This document shows, in pieces, positions 52,846 to 61,330 of a stretch of 64,000 nt of DNA (positions within the stretch are counted from its first letter, which is position 1; each line of letters opens with the position of its first letter). A program made the translations under genes and the position numbers. This DNA comes from Leadbetterella lacunae (GTDB lineage: Bacteria > Bacteroidota > Bacteroidia > Cytophagales > Spirosomataceae). The stretch is from positions 2,976,001 through 3,040,000 of the forward strand of contig NZ_JBHRYQ010000001.1 in NCBI RefSeq assembly GCF_042649125.1, given 5' to 3'. The notes beneath the pieces are model-generated. The model saw only the letters and a program-made list of their open reading frames with translations, did not search any database and was not told the origin of the DNA.

Positions 52846-55800
52846 TTATCCAACAGATAACTTTGCAGAATCTTTCCATAAATAATTTGGCATAGGTTCA
52901 TTTAACTCCCACTTTATACTCATTGGCTTTGCTCCCTCATTTTCTTTAAAGTTTGCTTCTCCTATAAAAACATAACCCATTGTATTTCCATACTCATCTT
53001 TTGACCTTTCTCTAATAAATAGAAGTATTTTCTTATCTGTTTCTTTTTGTGTTATATATGATTTACCTCTACCAACTTCAGGCCTAGAAGAATTTTGGCT
53101 TTGCCAATGAAATAATGTTTCGCTTATGGCATAATCATCATACATAGTCGTGGGAGAAAAATCCTCTTCTGACTTTACTAAATCGACAAAAAGAACCTCA
53201 GTATTTAATTCTTTATTTTCTGCACATCCTTCTCTATTTGAAGATTTTTTTTGAAAAGTACTTAATCCGAAAGCAGCTAAAATTTGATCACGCGTATATC
53301 TAGCATGAACTTTTAAAGGTTGAACATATGGTAACTTAATATCTAATTCTAAAAAATCAATTTTATCAATTACGATTTCTAAAACCTCAATTATTTCATT
53401 TACCAAAAGTTTATTTTTCCCAATTTCTTGAATACTCTCCTCTAAAGTACCATTTTCACCTTGTTTCTGCCAAATATCATAGTGTAACATTAAAAGCATA
53501 ATTTGCTCACTTTCAGAATATTCAGTTACTTTAATTTTAAAGTCCTTTTTAGCTAAACTTAAAATGAATTTAAAATAAGTAAGAGACCTTGTAGAAAGCC
53601 ATTTATTTGAAATAGCTCCATAAATCTCTTTTTCATTTTTAATCTCATAATCATCAATTACACCCGCTTTTTGGCAAAGCCTTGACCAATTATCTTTTTT
53701 ATAAATTAATTCAATCGGTATATTATTAAATTCTATAAAGTTTTTTAATGTCAATGGCAAAATTGTTTGATGCTTATAATTCCTAATTTTGCTAATCAAC
53801 TGATTGACATTTAATGAGGTAGCTCTTTTTATGTTTTCTAGAATTACTTCTTTTGCTTTTTTCTCTAAAACAATTGAGCAACCAAGTGGTAAATGTGGAA
53901 ATCCAGTTTCAATTTCTTTCTCCACGGAGCTTTTTGTTTTACCTATTAAAGCTCTAAACTTACTTTCAAAATCGTATTCTGGTCTTGAATTTCCAACAAA
54001 ATCAAGCACCGTTAAACAATCCTTTCCTTCAGCTAATCTTAAACCTCGACCTAGTTGCTGCAAAAATACAGTTAAACTTTCTGTGGGTCTTAAAAACAAT
54101 ACTGTATCGATTTCTGGAATATCAACTCCTTCATTAAATATATCTACTACAAAAAGATAGTTAAAATCTTTATTTTTAAACTTTTGCCTAATAGTATCTC
54201 TTTCTCCAGAATTTTTGCTAGTTAAGTAATTTGCTTTTAGACCTGCTAAATTAAATTTCTCAGTCATAAATACTGCATGCTCTATTGAGACGCAAAAACC
54301 AATTGCTCTAACGTCACCTAAGTCTAAGGTATATTTATCTAAACTGTTAATTATTTGAGTAATACGAATATCATTTTTTGTATAAATTTTATCTAATTCA
54401 CTAACTACATACCTTCCTTTTTCCCACTTCACATTAGAAAGATCAATATTATCCGTAACTCCGAAATATTGAAAAGGGCAAAGTAGTTTTTTATTTAAAG
54501 CTTCTGGAAGTCTTATCTCTGCAGCTATTCGATTACAAAAATCTACTAATATATCTTCATTATCCATTCTCTCTGGAGTTGCGGTTAATCCAAGTAGTAT
54601 TTTTGGATTAAAATAATTAAGTATGGGTCTATAAGAATTTGCAGCTATATGATGAACTTCATCTATTATAATAAAATCATAATATTCGGGACTAAGGTTT
54701 AAACCTTTTATTCTATTATTCAAAGTTTGAACAGATGCAAAAACAAACTCATTATTTGATGGTTCAATTCCATCTACCCACAGTTCTCCAAAATTATTAT
54801 CTTTTAATACTCCTTGAAAAGTAGACATTGCTTGTTGTAAAATCTCTTTTCTATGTGCCACAAAAAGTAACCTCGAAGATTTATTCTTTAATCTAAAATT
54901 TTTATAATCAAAAGCAGATATCACAGTTTTCCCTGTACCGGTTGCAGCTACAATTAAGTTTTTAAACCTATTATGAATGGTTCTTTCTACTTCTAGTTTT
55001 TCTAATATTTCATTTTGATAAGCAAACGGCTTGATATCAAAAAAAGTAGTTGCAGGAGAATACTCTTTCGAAAACTTACCCTGTTTCAAAGCTGTCTTCA
55101 GTTTTTCTGAATGAATTTGATTATTAAAGGTTTCAAACTCTGTGTTTTGCCAGTATGATTCAAATGTTTTTTTGAATTTATCAATAATGTGACCAACTTC
55201 GTTTGTTGTAATTTTAAGATTCCATTCTAAGCCATTAGTTAATGCCGATCTAGAAAAATTTGAAGAGCCGATATAACCGGTATGAAAGCCAGTATTCCTT
55301 ATGAATAAATATGCTTTTGCATGTAACCTTTCATTGCTTGTATTGTATGAAACTTTGATTTCAGTATTTTCAAGTTTTGACAAAAACTCAACAGCCTTTA
55401 AATCTGTCGCTCCAACATAAGTAGTAGTTATAATTCTTAACTTTCCTCCTCTTTTTGTAAATTTAACTAGTTCATTTTCTAAAATCCTTATTCCAGGCCA
55501 TTTTATAAATGAAACAAGTAAATCAATCCTATCAGAAGACAATATCTCTTTTCTTAATTCACTTTCTAAAGTTGTACCGGTATTTCCCCCTGTAAAAAGT
55601 TCACTATGAATTAACCTTGTAAATGGTGTAATTTCCTTTAGTCTCAAATCTAAATCCGTAAAATGTGCATCTATTTTAGAAAACACAGCCTTTAAAATTC
55701 TACCCTCAGAGGAGACTAAATCATCTTCTAACTCATTTTTTTTTAATTCTGCACTTAGAAAATAAATTAATTTGTTGGCTATTTCTATTTGTTGTTCAAC

Positions 55801-55986
55801 AGCATTATCTCCTGATATTAAACTCAAAATATGTTTTACAGTTTTACCTATATGCCTAGAGAGTATTTGTGCGGCTTCAGCCTTGTCAATTTTAGACTCA
55901 TTTATATAGTAACTGTCTTTATCCAACTCATTGATTTTTAAAGAAACAAGTTTTGTTACTAACTCTTCATAAATTCCTTCGAACAT
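52846..55986 (-). CDS. PLD-nuclease/SF2-helicase fusion (DUF3427-type)
   Basis: 1046 residues. Residues ~125-265 form a phospholipase-D-like domain with a single HxK motif (H222-A-K224) followed by GYIGSSNFSRSAL. A superfamily II helicase follows: Walker A AATGTGKT (346-353), DEVH box (441-444), LTATP (466-470) and a late QQLGRGLRLAEG. The C-terminal ~350 residues contain KVHARYTRDQILAAFG and match my memory of DUF3427 proteins. Likely a DNA- or RNA-remodelling nuclease/helicase. It starts 2 bp after a NUDIX gene. The block is markedly more AT-rich than its flanks. A defensive role is inference. Confidence 0.88.
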   Translation of the reverse strand: MFEGIYEELVTKLVSLKINELDKDSYYINESKIDKAEAAQILSRHIGKTVKHILSLISGDNAVEQQIEIANKLIYFLSAELKKNELEDDLVSSEGRILKAVFSKIDAHFTDLDLRLKEITPFTRLIHSELFTGGNTGTTLESELRKEILSSDRIDLLVSFIKWPGIRILENELVKFTKRGGKLRIITTTYVGATDLKAVEFLSKLENTEIKVSYNTSNERLHAKAYLFIRNTGFHTGYIGSSNFSRSALTNGLEWNLKITTNEVGHIIDKFKKTFESYWQNTEFETFNNQIHSEKLKTALKQGKFSKEYSPATTFFDIKPFAYQNEILEKLEVERTIHNRFKNLIVAATGTGKTVISAFDYKNFRLKNKSSRLLFVAHRKEILQQAMSTFQGVLKDNNFGELWVDGIEPSNNEFVFASVQTLNNRIKGLNLSPEYYDFIIIDEVHHIAANSYRPILNYFNPKILLGLTATPERMDNEDILVDFCNRIAAEIRLPEALNKKLLCPFQYFGVTDNIDLSNVKWEKGRYVVSELDKIYTKNDIRITQIINSLDKYTLDLGDVRAIGFCVSIEHAVFMTEKFNLAGLKANYLTSKNSGERDTIRQKFKNKDFNYLFVVDIFNEGVDIPEIDTVLFLRPTESLTVFLQQLGRGLRLAEGKDCLTVLDFVGNSRPEYDFESKFRALIGKTKSSVEKEIETGFPHLPLGCSIVLEKKAKEVILENIKRATSLNVNQLISKIRNYKHQTILPLTLKNFIEFNNIPIELIYKKDNWSRLCQKAGVIDDYEIKNEKEIYGAISNKWLSTRSLTYFKFILSLAKKDFKIKVTEYSESEQIMLLMLHYDIWQKQGENGTLEESIQEIGKNKLLVNEIIEVLEIVIDKIDFLELDIKLPYVQPLKVHARYTRDQILAAFGLSTFQKKSSNREGCAENKELNTEVLFVDLVKSEEDFSPTTMYDDYAISETLFHWQSQNSSRPEVGRGKSYITQKETDKKILLFIRERSKDEYGNTMGYVFIGEANFKENEGAKPMSIKWELNEPMPNYLWKDSAKLSVG

Positions 55987-55988
55987 GG

Positions 55989-56369
55989 TTATATGGTTTT
56001 TATTTGGTTTACAATTGGAATATCAGCTTCTGCCCAGTCAAGAATTAGCAACTCGCTAATATTTAACAACTTATACTGTGCGTGTTCATTTAATATTATA
56101 TTTCCTGATATATATTTTACTACATAAGGGATAAGTTTAATTTTAAAATCTGGATAAGAATAGACTACCGGATCTAATCGCTCTTGAACATCAACGTCAA
56201 TATTTAACTCTTCCTTTAATTCTCTTCTTATACAATCAACTTCAGTTTCTTCAGATTCAATTTTACCGCCAGGAAATTCCCATTTCAAAGGAAGACTCAT
56301 TTTTTCGCTTCTTTGTGTAACAAGGATTTTGCCATTAATTTTAATAATTGCACAAACAACTTCTATCAT
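55989..56369 (-). CDS. MutT-like NUDIX pyrophosphohydrolase
   Basis: 126 residues. It has the MutT layout: KILVTQRSEKMSLPLKWEFP, then the Nudix box GGKIESEETEVDCIRREL followed by KEELNI. MutT-type enzymes hydrolyse damaged or non-canonical (d)NTPs to monophosphates. It lies 2 bp upstream of the helicase gene, so both are co-translated from one message. I recall NUDIX-DUF3427 pairs in other genomes. Start ATG at 56369. Confidence 0.9.
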   Translation of the reverse strand: MIEVVCAIIKINGKILVTQRSEKMSLPLKWEFPGGKIESEETEVDCIRRELKEELNIDVDVQERLDPVVYSYPDFKIKLIPYVVKYISGNIILNEHAQYKLLNISELLILDWAEADIPIVNQIKTI

Positions 56370-56374
56370 TATTA

Positions 56375-56593
56375 TTATTTTAAATTAAATATGCGACTCT
56401 CGTCTTCTGAAAAATAACACCATGTTCTTTTTCCAAAATTCAAGTATTTAATCAAGTCACCAAAGTTTTTGAATAAGTAAAAATAAAGTCCTTCTCTATT
56501 AAATAAATAGCGAAAAGAACAACCATTATTTATAGATAAAAGCTCAATGCTATGTGAAGCATTTTTAAAATAAACCATGTGGATTGAATTCAT
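56375..56593 (-). CDS. Small protein of unknown function upstream of the NUDIX-helicase pair
   Basis: 72 residues, starting ATG at 56593. It is Phe/Tyr/Asn-rich (CSFRYLFNREGLYFYLFKN, then DLIKYLNFGKRTWCYF) with no signal peptide or known motif. It ends 5 bp before the NUDIX start, the spacing of an operon gene, and no other start signal lies in the gap. It could be an accessory factor or a chance ORF in AT-rich DNA. Confidence 0.5.
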   Translation of the reverse strand: MNSIHMVYFKNASHSIELLSINNGCSFRYLFNREGLYFYLFKNFGDLIKYLNFGKRTWCYFSEDESRIFNLK

Positions 56594-56664
56594 TTAAAAT
56601 TTCACTAAGTTAATATGTAAAGCTAACAAATCTTATAAAGTATAAATAAAAAAACTGCAAAAAA

Positions 56665-56907
56665 TCAATCTATAACCTGCTTAACTTTCCAGCGAGTTTT
56701 TGGATATTTTTCAAGCATCTCTTTTTTACTAAATCCTTCATTGGTTTTAAAGTCCCAATCATACTCCATATGGAAAATATAGATAAGTTCATTTTTTAAA
56801 TAAACAGCTTTTGTCGTTGTAAGAACTCCAATATGTAATAAAACCTCTAAGCCTTCAGGTGTGATTTCTTCTAATTTTATAATTAACTCAATCGTTGATA
56901 GTATCAT
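56665..56907 (-). CDS. Small protein of unknown function
   Basis: 80 residues from ATG at 56907 (the open frame to 56964 adds a hydrophobic, unlikely N-terminus). The sequence looks like a folded small domain: an amphipathic helix (IELIIKLEEITPEGLEVLLH), a strand pair (AVYLKNELIYIFHMEYDWDF) and a basic tail ending RWKVKQVID. No family recognised. It is 71 bp upstream of the next small gene and may be the first gene of the AT-rich block. Confidence 0.5.
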   Translation of the reverse strand: MILSTIELIIKLEEITPEGLEVLLHIGVLTTTKAVYLKNELIYIFHMEYDWDFKTNEGFSKKEMLEKYPKTRWKVKQVID

Positions 56908-57060
56908 AATTTTTATAATGTTTAAGTAACAAAAAAATACATAATTTAAAATATGAGTCAACATCCGATGAGTAACAATGCATTTAAAGCACTTCTGAGA
57001 GGGGTTTTTCTAATATTTATAGTTAAGTTTTTTTTAAACTCAATCCTGAATTTCCACTCC

Positions 57061-57132
57061 TACGAAAAATTTCGTAAATAAAATTTGGAAGTACGAATCT
57101 TTTCGTATTACATTTGTACGAAACAATTCGTA
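57061..57132 (+). promoter_or_regulatory. blaI-type promoter with three palindromic operators
   Basis: Three 16-bp dyads with identical layout TACGAA-N4-TTCGTA (first: TACGAAAAATTTCGTA) lie at 57061-57076, 57092-57107 and 57117-57132. The promoter is TTTG 57084-57087, 21 bp, TACATTTG 57109-57116. The operators therefore sit upstream of -33, between -33 and -7, and across the start site. Full repression by the BlaI-type protein encoded directly downstream is expected. Confidence 0.88.
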
Positions 57133-57137
57133 GACAG

Positions 57138-57518
57138 ATGCAAAACTTTCAAAAACCCACGGAATCAGAACTCGAAATACTAAACATATTGTGGCAAAAG
57201 GGCCGTGCCACCGTAAGAGAGGTAAACGAGGTAGTGAACCAAACCAAAGAAACGGGCTACACCACCACCCTAAAAATCATGCAGATAATGTTTGACAAAG
57301 GCCTCGTGACCAAAAACACCGAGGGCAAACAGCATATTTTTGAGGCTAACGTGAGCGAAGAAGCTACGCAGAAATCACTACTGAATCGTTTTATTGACTC
57401 CACGTTTCAGGGCAATGCCATGCACTTGGTTATGCAGGCTCTCGGAAACCACCACGCATCTAATGAAGAGCTCACGGAGCTCAAAAAACTCATCCAACAG
57501 CTCGAACAAGACACGTAA
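57138..57518 (+). CDS. BlaI/MecI/CopY family repressor
   Basis: 126 residues. Winged-helix N-terminal domain (PTESELEILNILWQKGRATV, then TTTLKIMQIMFDKGLVTKNT) and a C-terminal dimerisation/cleavage region typical of BlaI. ATG at 57138 is used: the TTG at 57114 lies inside the -7 box. Three operators cover its promoter. The M56 sensor-protease gene follows after 77 bp, the usual blaI-blaR1 arrangement; the protease would relieve repression by triggering BlaI cleavage. Confidence 0.92.
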   Translation: MQNFQKPTESELEILNILWQKGRATVREVNEVVNQTKETGYTTTLKIMQIMFDKGLVTKNTEGKQHIFEANVSEEATQKSLLNRFIDSTFQGNAMHLVMQALGNHHASNEELTELKKLIQQLEQDT

Positions 57519-57595
57519 CAATTTTATGAAAAAGCTATTTTTAAAACATTAAAAAAACAAACCCTCGATGCTTAGGCACTGGGGTATTTAAAACA

Positions 57596-59419
57596 ATGGA
57601 AAATCTAACCGAATTATTCTCAAATCCGCTGGCGAAAGCCCTCGGCTGGACTTTAGTGCATGCTTTGTGGCAAATACTGGCTGTAGTATTGGTTTATTTT
57701 GTGGTGGGTATTTTTACCAAAAAAGCCAACCTCCGCTATTGGACCGGCATGGGGCTACTCTTGCTTCAGTTTGTGGCAAGTATCCTCACTTTTGGCTATT
57801 TGTATTCGCTGAGCCCTACCGAGGCTCAGGCGTTTCAGGGTGTGGCTATGGCTCCCAAAGTTACGAGCAGTTTACAGGCTTTCTTGGTGTTTTTGCAGGC
57901 CAATCTGCCTGTGTTTGTAGGTATGTGGGCATTGGGCTGTGTGATTTTGTTTGCTCGCCTGGCCATGGGCTATGTGTGGGTAAATCAACTCAAAAACCAC
58001 CCTAAAAACCAAGTAGACGAGAAACTAACGCTTTTGGTAAGCAGCCTGAAAGCCAAAATGAACATCAGTCAGCAGGTGAGCGTGCGGGTGTCTACTTTGG
58101 TGACCTTACCGATGATTATGGGGGTTTTAAAACCCGTAATCCTGATTCCGATGAGCATCGTAACGGGCTTTTCGGAGGAGCAGTTGGCCACTATTTTGGC
58201 TCACGAACTGGCCCATCTCAAACGCCGCGACTTCCTATTTAATGGGCTACAGTCGGTGCTCGATGTGCTGTATTTTTTCCACCCTGCTTTGTGGCTGCTG
58301 TCGGCTCAGATACGCAAAGAACGCGAAAACTGCTGCGATGACATGGCCCTTCAGGTGAGCGGAAACCGTATTTTGTTGGCCAAGACTTTGGTACAACTCC
58401 AAGAGGGAGCCTCTGCCCCGCAACTGGCTATGGCTTTTGGAAAGAAAAAATATACCTTACTAGAGCGTGTGCAGCGAATAGTAGGTGTGCATCAGCCCAA
58501 AAACCTGACCAAAGAAAGCATGATATTGGTGCTTGGACTTTTTGTATCTTTCATGACTTTTGCCCAAATTAAAGCCGAAGAGCCCAAAACCAAAGCGAAG
58601 CAAAAAGAAACTCCGATCGAAGTAAAAACCATTGATATAAAAGGAGTTAAGTCAGACACTACGAGAGAGGAGAGTTTTAAAATCAGTATAAAAGACGAAC
58701 AAAACGATTTTGAGATACGCGATGACAAGGTGTTTTTTAATGGAAAAGAAGTAGAAGTTAAAGACCAAGAGAAACTAAAAATGCACCTGGCGGCCATTAA
58801 CAAAAAGCATCTGGAGATAAATGCGGCTACGGGTCACATTCAAGAGGAATCTCAAAAGATAAGTCAGGCGGTATCGCAGATGTATGTGGTTCAAAACCAA
58901 GAGTCTATGCAGAAAATATCCCAGCAGATGAGTGAGGTTGGTCAAATGATTGGCGAAATCTCTTCAAAATATGCCAGCCAAATGAACAAGAAGGGTCTTA
59001 CTGAAAAAGAGAGAGAGAAGATCTCACAAAAAATGAACAAAGAGATAGCCGAATATGAGAAAAAGATGGAGGCTTTAGAAGATGAAATGAGTGTATTTAC
59101 AGACAAAATGGAGGAGAACAATCCTGCTTTTGAGGAAATGGAAAGGAAGATTCAGGCATACGAAGCTCCTATAGAAAAACTGAGCCAAGAACTTGATGCT
59201 GAGGTTGAGGGAGTGTTGAGCCTTTTACCAGAAAATATCCGAAACAGTGTACAAAAAAGCATGGAAGATGCTCCAAAGCCACCAAAACCGCCCAAGGCTC
59301 CGAAAGCACCGAAAGCTCCAAAGGCACCCAAAAATAAAGTAAAAAATAAGGATGGTGTGCATCAGGTTCCACCTGTACCAAAAATGCCGCCTGCACCACC
59401 AGTGCCGATAAAAGACTAA
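57596..59419 (+). CDS. M56 (BlaR1-like) membrane metalloprotease with coiled-coil, Pro-rich tail
   Basis: 607 residues. About four transmembrane helices in the first 330 residues frame the cytoplasmic zinc site HELAH (203-207), with a further zinc-ligand candidate in KERENCCDDMALQ. In place of the penicillin-binding sensor domain of BlaR1 there is a ~250-residue charged coiled-coil region (from about 340) with many Gln/Glu/Met helices. A tail of PKAPKAP repeats ends in PPAPPVPIKD. It probably senses an envelope signal other than beta-lactams and activates cleavage of the adjacent repressor. Confidence 0.88.
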   Translation: MENLTELFSNPLAKALGWTLVHALWQILAVVLVYFVVGIFTKKANLRYWTGMGLLLLQFVASILTFGYLYSLSPTEAQAFQGVAMAPKVTSSLQAFLVFLQANLPVFVGMWALGCVILFARLAMGYVWVNQLKNHPKNQVDEKLTLLVSSLKAKMNISQQVSVRVSTLVTLPMIMGVLKPVILIPMSIVTGFSEEQLATILAHELAHLKRRDFLFNGLQSVLDVLYFFHPALWLLSAQIRKERENCCDDMALQVSGNRILLAKTLVQLQEGASAPQLAMAFGKKKYTLLERVQRIVGVHQPKNLTKESMILVLGLFVSFMTFAQIKAEEPKTKAKQKETPIEVKTIDIKGVKSDTTREESFKISIKDEQNDFEIRDDKVFFNGKEVEVKDQEKLKMHLAAINKKHLEINAATGHIQEESQKISQAVSQMYVVQNQESMQKISQQMSEVGQMIGEISSKYASQMNKKGLTEKEREKISQKMNKEIAEYEKKMEALEDEMSVFTDKMEENNPAFEEMERKIQAYEAPIEKLSQELDAEVEGVLSLLPENIRNSVQKSMEDAPKPPKPPKAPKAPKAPKAPKNKVKNKDGVHQVPPVPKMPPAPPVPIKD

Positions 59420-59423
59420 CTGA

Positions 59424-59458
59424 AAAATCGCTGCTCGTAACTGAGCGGCGTTTTTTTT
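59424..59458 (+). terminator. Terminator after the M56 gene
   Basis: CGCTGCTC-GTAACT-GAGCGGCG (one wobble) preceded by AAAAAT and followed by eight T; 9 bp after the stop. Confidence 0.9.
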
Positions 59459-59477
59459 GTGTATTTTTTTCAAAAAA

Positions 59478-60047
59478 CTATATACCTATGTGGCAAAAAA
59501 ATACTTTTTAATTTAAACACATAGTTATCATAGATATACAAACTCTAAAGTTTTCACATAGAAACCATAGCTTTACTTACCTTAATAACTATGTACCTAT
59601 GTGGTATTTCCCTAGTGTGAACTATGTGGTTAAAAAATACTTTTAAAGTTAAACACATAGTTATCATATATATACAAACTCTCAAGTTTTCACTAATAAA
59701 ACATAGGTCAACTTTCCTTAATAACTATGTACCTATGTGGTATTTCCCTAGTGTGCACTATGTGGTTAATAAATACTTTTAAACTTAAACACATAGTTAT
59801 CATAGCTATTCAAACTATAAAGTTTTCACTAAGAAAACATAGAGCAACTTTCCTTAAAATCTATGTACCTATGTGGTATTTCCCTAATGTGAGCTATGTG
59901 GTTAAAAAAAATACTTTTAAAGTTAAACATATAGTTATCATAAATATACAAACTCTAAAGTTTTCACATAGAAAACATAGTGCAACTTTCCTTAATAACT
60001 ATATACCTATGTGGTATTTCCCTAGTGTGAACTATGTGGTTAAAAAA
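59478..60047. repeat. Array 2: four ~136-bp tandem repeats
   Basis: Units anchored on TATGTGG begin at 59487, 59623, 59759, 59895 and 60033 (lengths 136, 136, 136, 138; last truncated). They share with array 1 the heptamers CTATGTG/CACATAG, the phrase ACCTATGTGGTATTTCCCTA and the overall order. They differ consistently in linker sequence (ATACTTTTAAAGTTAAACAC instead of array 1's CTTCGA-type linker). The array fills the gap between the convergent M56 and cysteine desulfurase genes and ends 2 bp before the latter's stop codon. Confidence 0.9.
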
Positions 60048-60048
60048 A

Positions 60049-61170
60049 TCATTGAAAAATCACCTCCGCCAGGTGCTCTAAAGCCATGTCGATATCTTCA
60101 GTTTTGGTATTTACGCCAAAGCTAAACCTCAAACTACTATACGCGTCGGCGTCTGAGTAGCCCATGGCTTTTAACACATGCGAAGGCAGCGTGCTGGCAG
60201 AATTACAGGCAGAACCGTTTGAAATAGCTATTTTGTGGAGTTTCATTAGCAGGTCTTCTCCGTCTTTTCCTACAAAACATATATTAGAAATATGAACGGC
60301 CCTTTCTCCGCCCGCCGAGTTTATTTTCCCTCCCAAACCAATTACTTTTTCTTCAAATCTAGTTTTTAGGCTATGCAAATGAGCATGATTTTCGTTAAGA
60401 TTTTTTACCGAAAGTTCTACCGCCTTGCCCAAACCCACTATGCCGGGCACATTGAGCGTGCCACTTCTTCGGCCTCTTTGATGACCTCCGCCTGCTATTT
60501 GAGCGGCTATTTTTATGTCTTTTTTAACCAAAAGAGCTCCTACACCTTTAGGTCCGTAGATTTTATGTGCCGAAAAACTCAACAGATCTATCTGCATTTC
60601 TTTAAAGTTAAGCGGCATTTTGCCCACCGCTTGCGTAGCATCTACATGCACTTTCCCTCCATAGCGATGCACCAATGCACCTATCTCATCAATCGGGTGA
60701 ATGAGCCCTGTTTCGTTATTGACCCAAAGTAACGCTACCAAGGCAGGCCCTTTTTGCAATTCTTTTTCTAGAGTTTCTATGGAAATATTCCCGTCTGAAT
60801 CAACATCCAGATACACTATTTCTCGCCCAGTAACGGCCAACTGTTGGGCCACATCTAACGTAGCTTTGTGCTCTGTCTTAATTGTAATCAATTTGTAATC
60901 AATATTTTGAGACAAAAAACCCTTCAAAGCCAAATTGATAGACTCCGTAGCTCCTGAAGTAAAAACGATTTCAGATTTGAGTACACCTAAACTTTCCGAG
61001 ATTTGACTTAAAGCCGTATCAACGGCCTCCTCCGCAAACCACCCAAAGGCGTGATGCCGACTAGACGGATTTCCAAAAACCGATGAGAAATAAGGCAGCA
61101 TATCGGCCAAAACTTCTTCGGCCACGGGAGTGGTAGCGGCGTAATCGAGATATATCGGGAGGTTTTTCAA
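60049..61170 (-). CDS. Cysteine desulfurase (IscS/NifS family)
   Basis: 373 residues. A PLP enzyme that removes sulfur from cysteine for Fe-S clusters or tRNA thiolation. Visible: PIYLDYAATTPV, TSGATESINLALKG, HVDATQAVGK, the PLP lysine in SFSAHKIYGPKG (~200) and the active cysteine loop SNGSACNSAS (~322). The start is a TTG at 61170 (MKNLPIYLDYAATTP). The frame is open 44 codons further, but that extension is not family-like and would run across the promoter at 61194-61225. The adjacent array 2 ends just before its stop. Confidence 0.93.
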   Translation of the reverse strand: MKNLPIYLDYAATTPVAEEVLADMLPYFSSVFGNPSSRHHAFGWFAEEAVDTALSQISESLGVLKSEIVFTSGATESINLALKGFLSQNIDYKLITIKTEHKATLDVAQQLAVTGREIVYLDVDSDGNISIETLEKELQKGPALVALLWVNNETGLIHPIDEIGALVHRYGGKVHVDATQAVGKMPLNFKEMQIDLLSFSAHKIYGPKGVGALLVKKDIKIAAQIAGGGHQRGRRSGTLNVPGIVGLGKAVELSVKNLNENHAHLHSLKTRFEEKVIGLGGKINSAGGERAVHISNICFVGKDGEDLLMKLHKIAISNGSACNSASTLPSHVLKAMGYSDADAYSSLRFSFGVNTKTEDIDMALEHLAEVIFQ

Positions 61171-61193
61171 AAAATCACAATTTTTAATAAAAT

Positions 61194-61225
61194 CAAATTT
61201 AAACTTTTCAGTCCAATCGCCACAA
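61194..61225 (-). promoter_or_regulatory. Promoter of the cysteine desulfurase gene
   Basis: Leftward TTG (61223-61225), 21 bp, TAAATTTG (61194-61201). Expected start ~61188, 18 nt before the TTG start codon, which supports that start. Confidence 0.65.
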
Positions 61226-61275
61226 GCAATTGAGCATTTCGTTTTTGATAAATACAAAATGCAATAATCTGAAAG

Positions 61276-61325
61276 GCACCTTTTTTGTTTAAAACCAAAC
61301 AATTCTAAGTCAAAAACAAAGGTGC
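61276..61325. other. Hairpin in the gap upstream of the cysteine desulfurase
   Basis: GCACCTTT (61276-61283 region) pairs with AAAGGTGC (61318-61325), extended by GTTT/AAAC. It has no good T-run in either direction (leftward CTTTC, rightward GTTTTTG). It could be a weak terminator for the phosphoesterase gene or a leader structure. Confidence 0.4.
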
Positions 61326-61330
61326 GTTTT

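Noticed and set aside
52846..55986. Restriction-modification or DISARM call for the helicase block
   Set aside because: No methyltransferase, specificity subunit or other partner genes of those systems lie nearby; only the PLD, helicase and NUDIX parts can be supported.
51522..60047. CRISPR interpretation of the two repeat arrays or the 22-bp iterons
   Set aside because: Array units of 132-138 bp have no unique spacers, the 22-bp repeats are contiguous, and no cas genes are present.
59727..60125. 132-residue rightward ORF through array 2 into the desulfurase gene
   Set aside because: Same cause: repeat units read as protein, then antisense of a conserved gene.
61171..61302. 44-codon N-terminal extension of the cysteine desulfurase
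   Set aside because: It does not resemble the family and would start upstream of the promoter found at 61194-61225.
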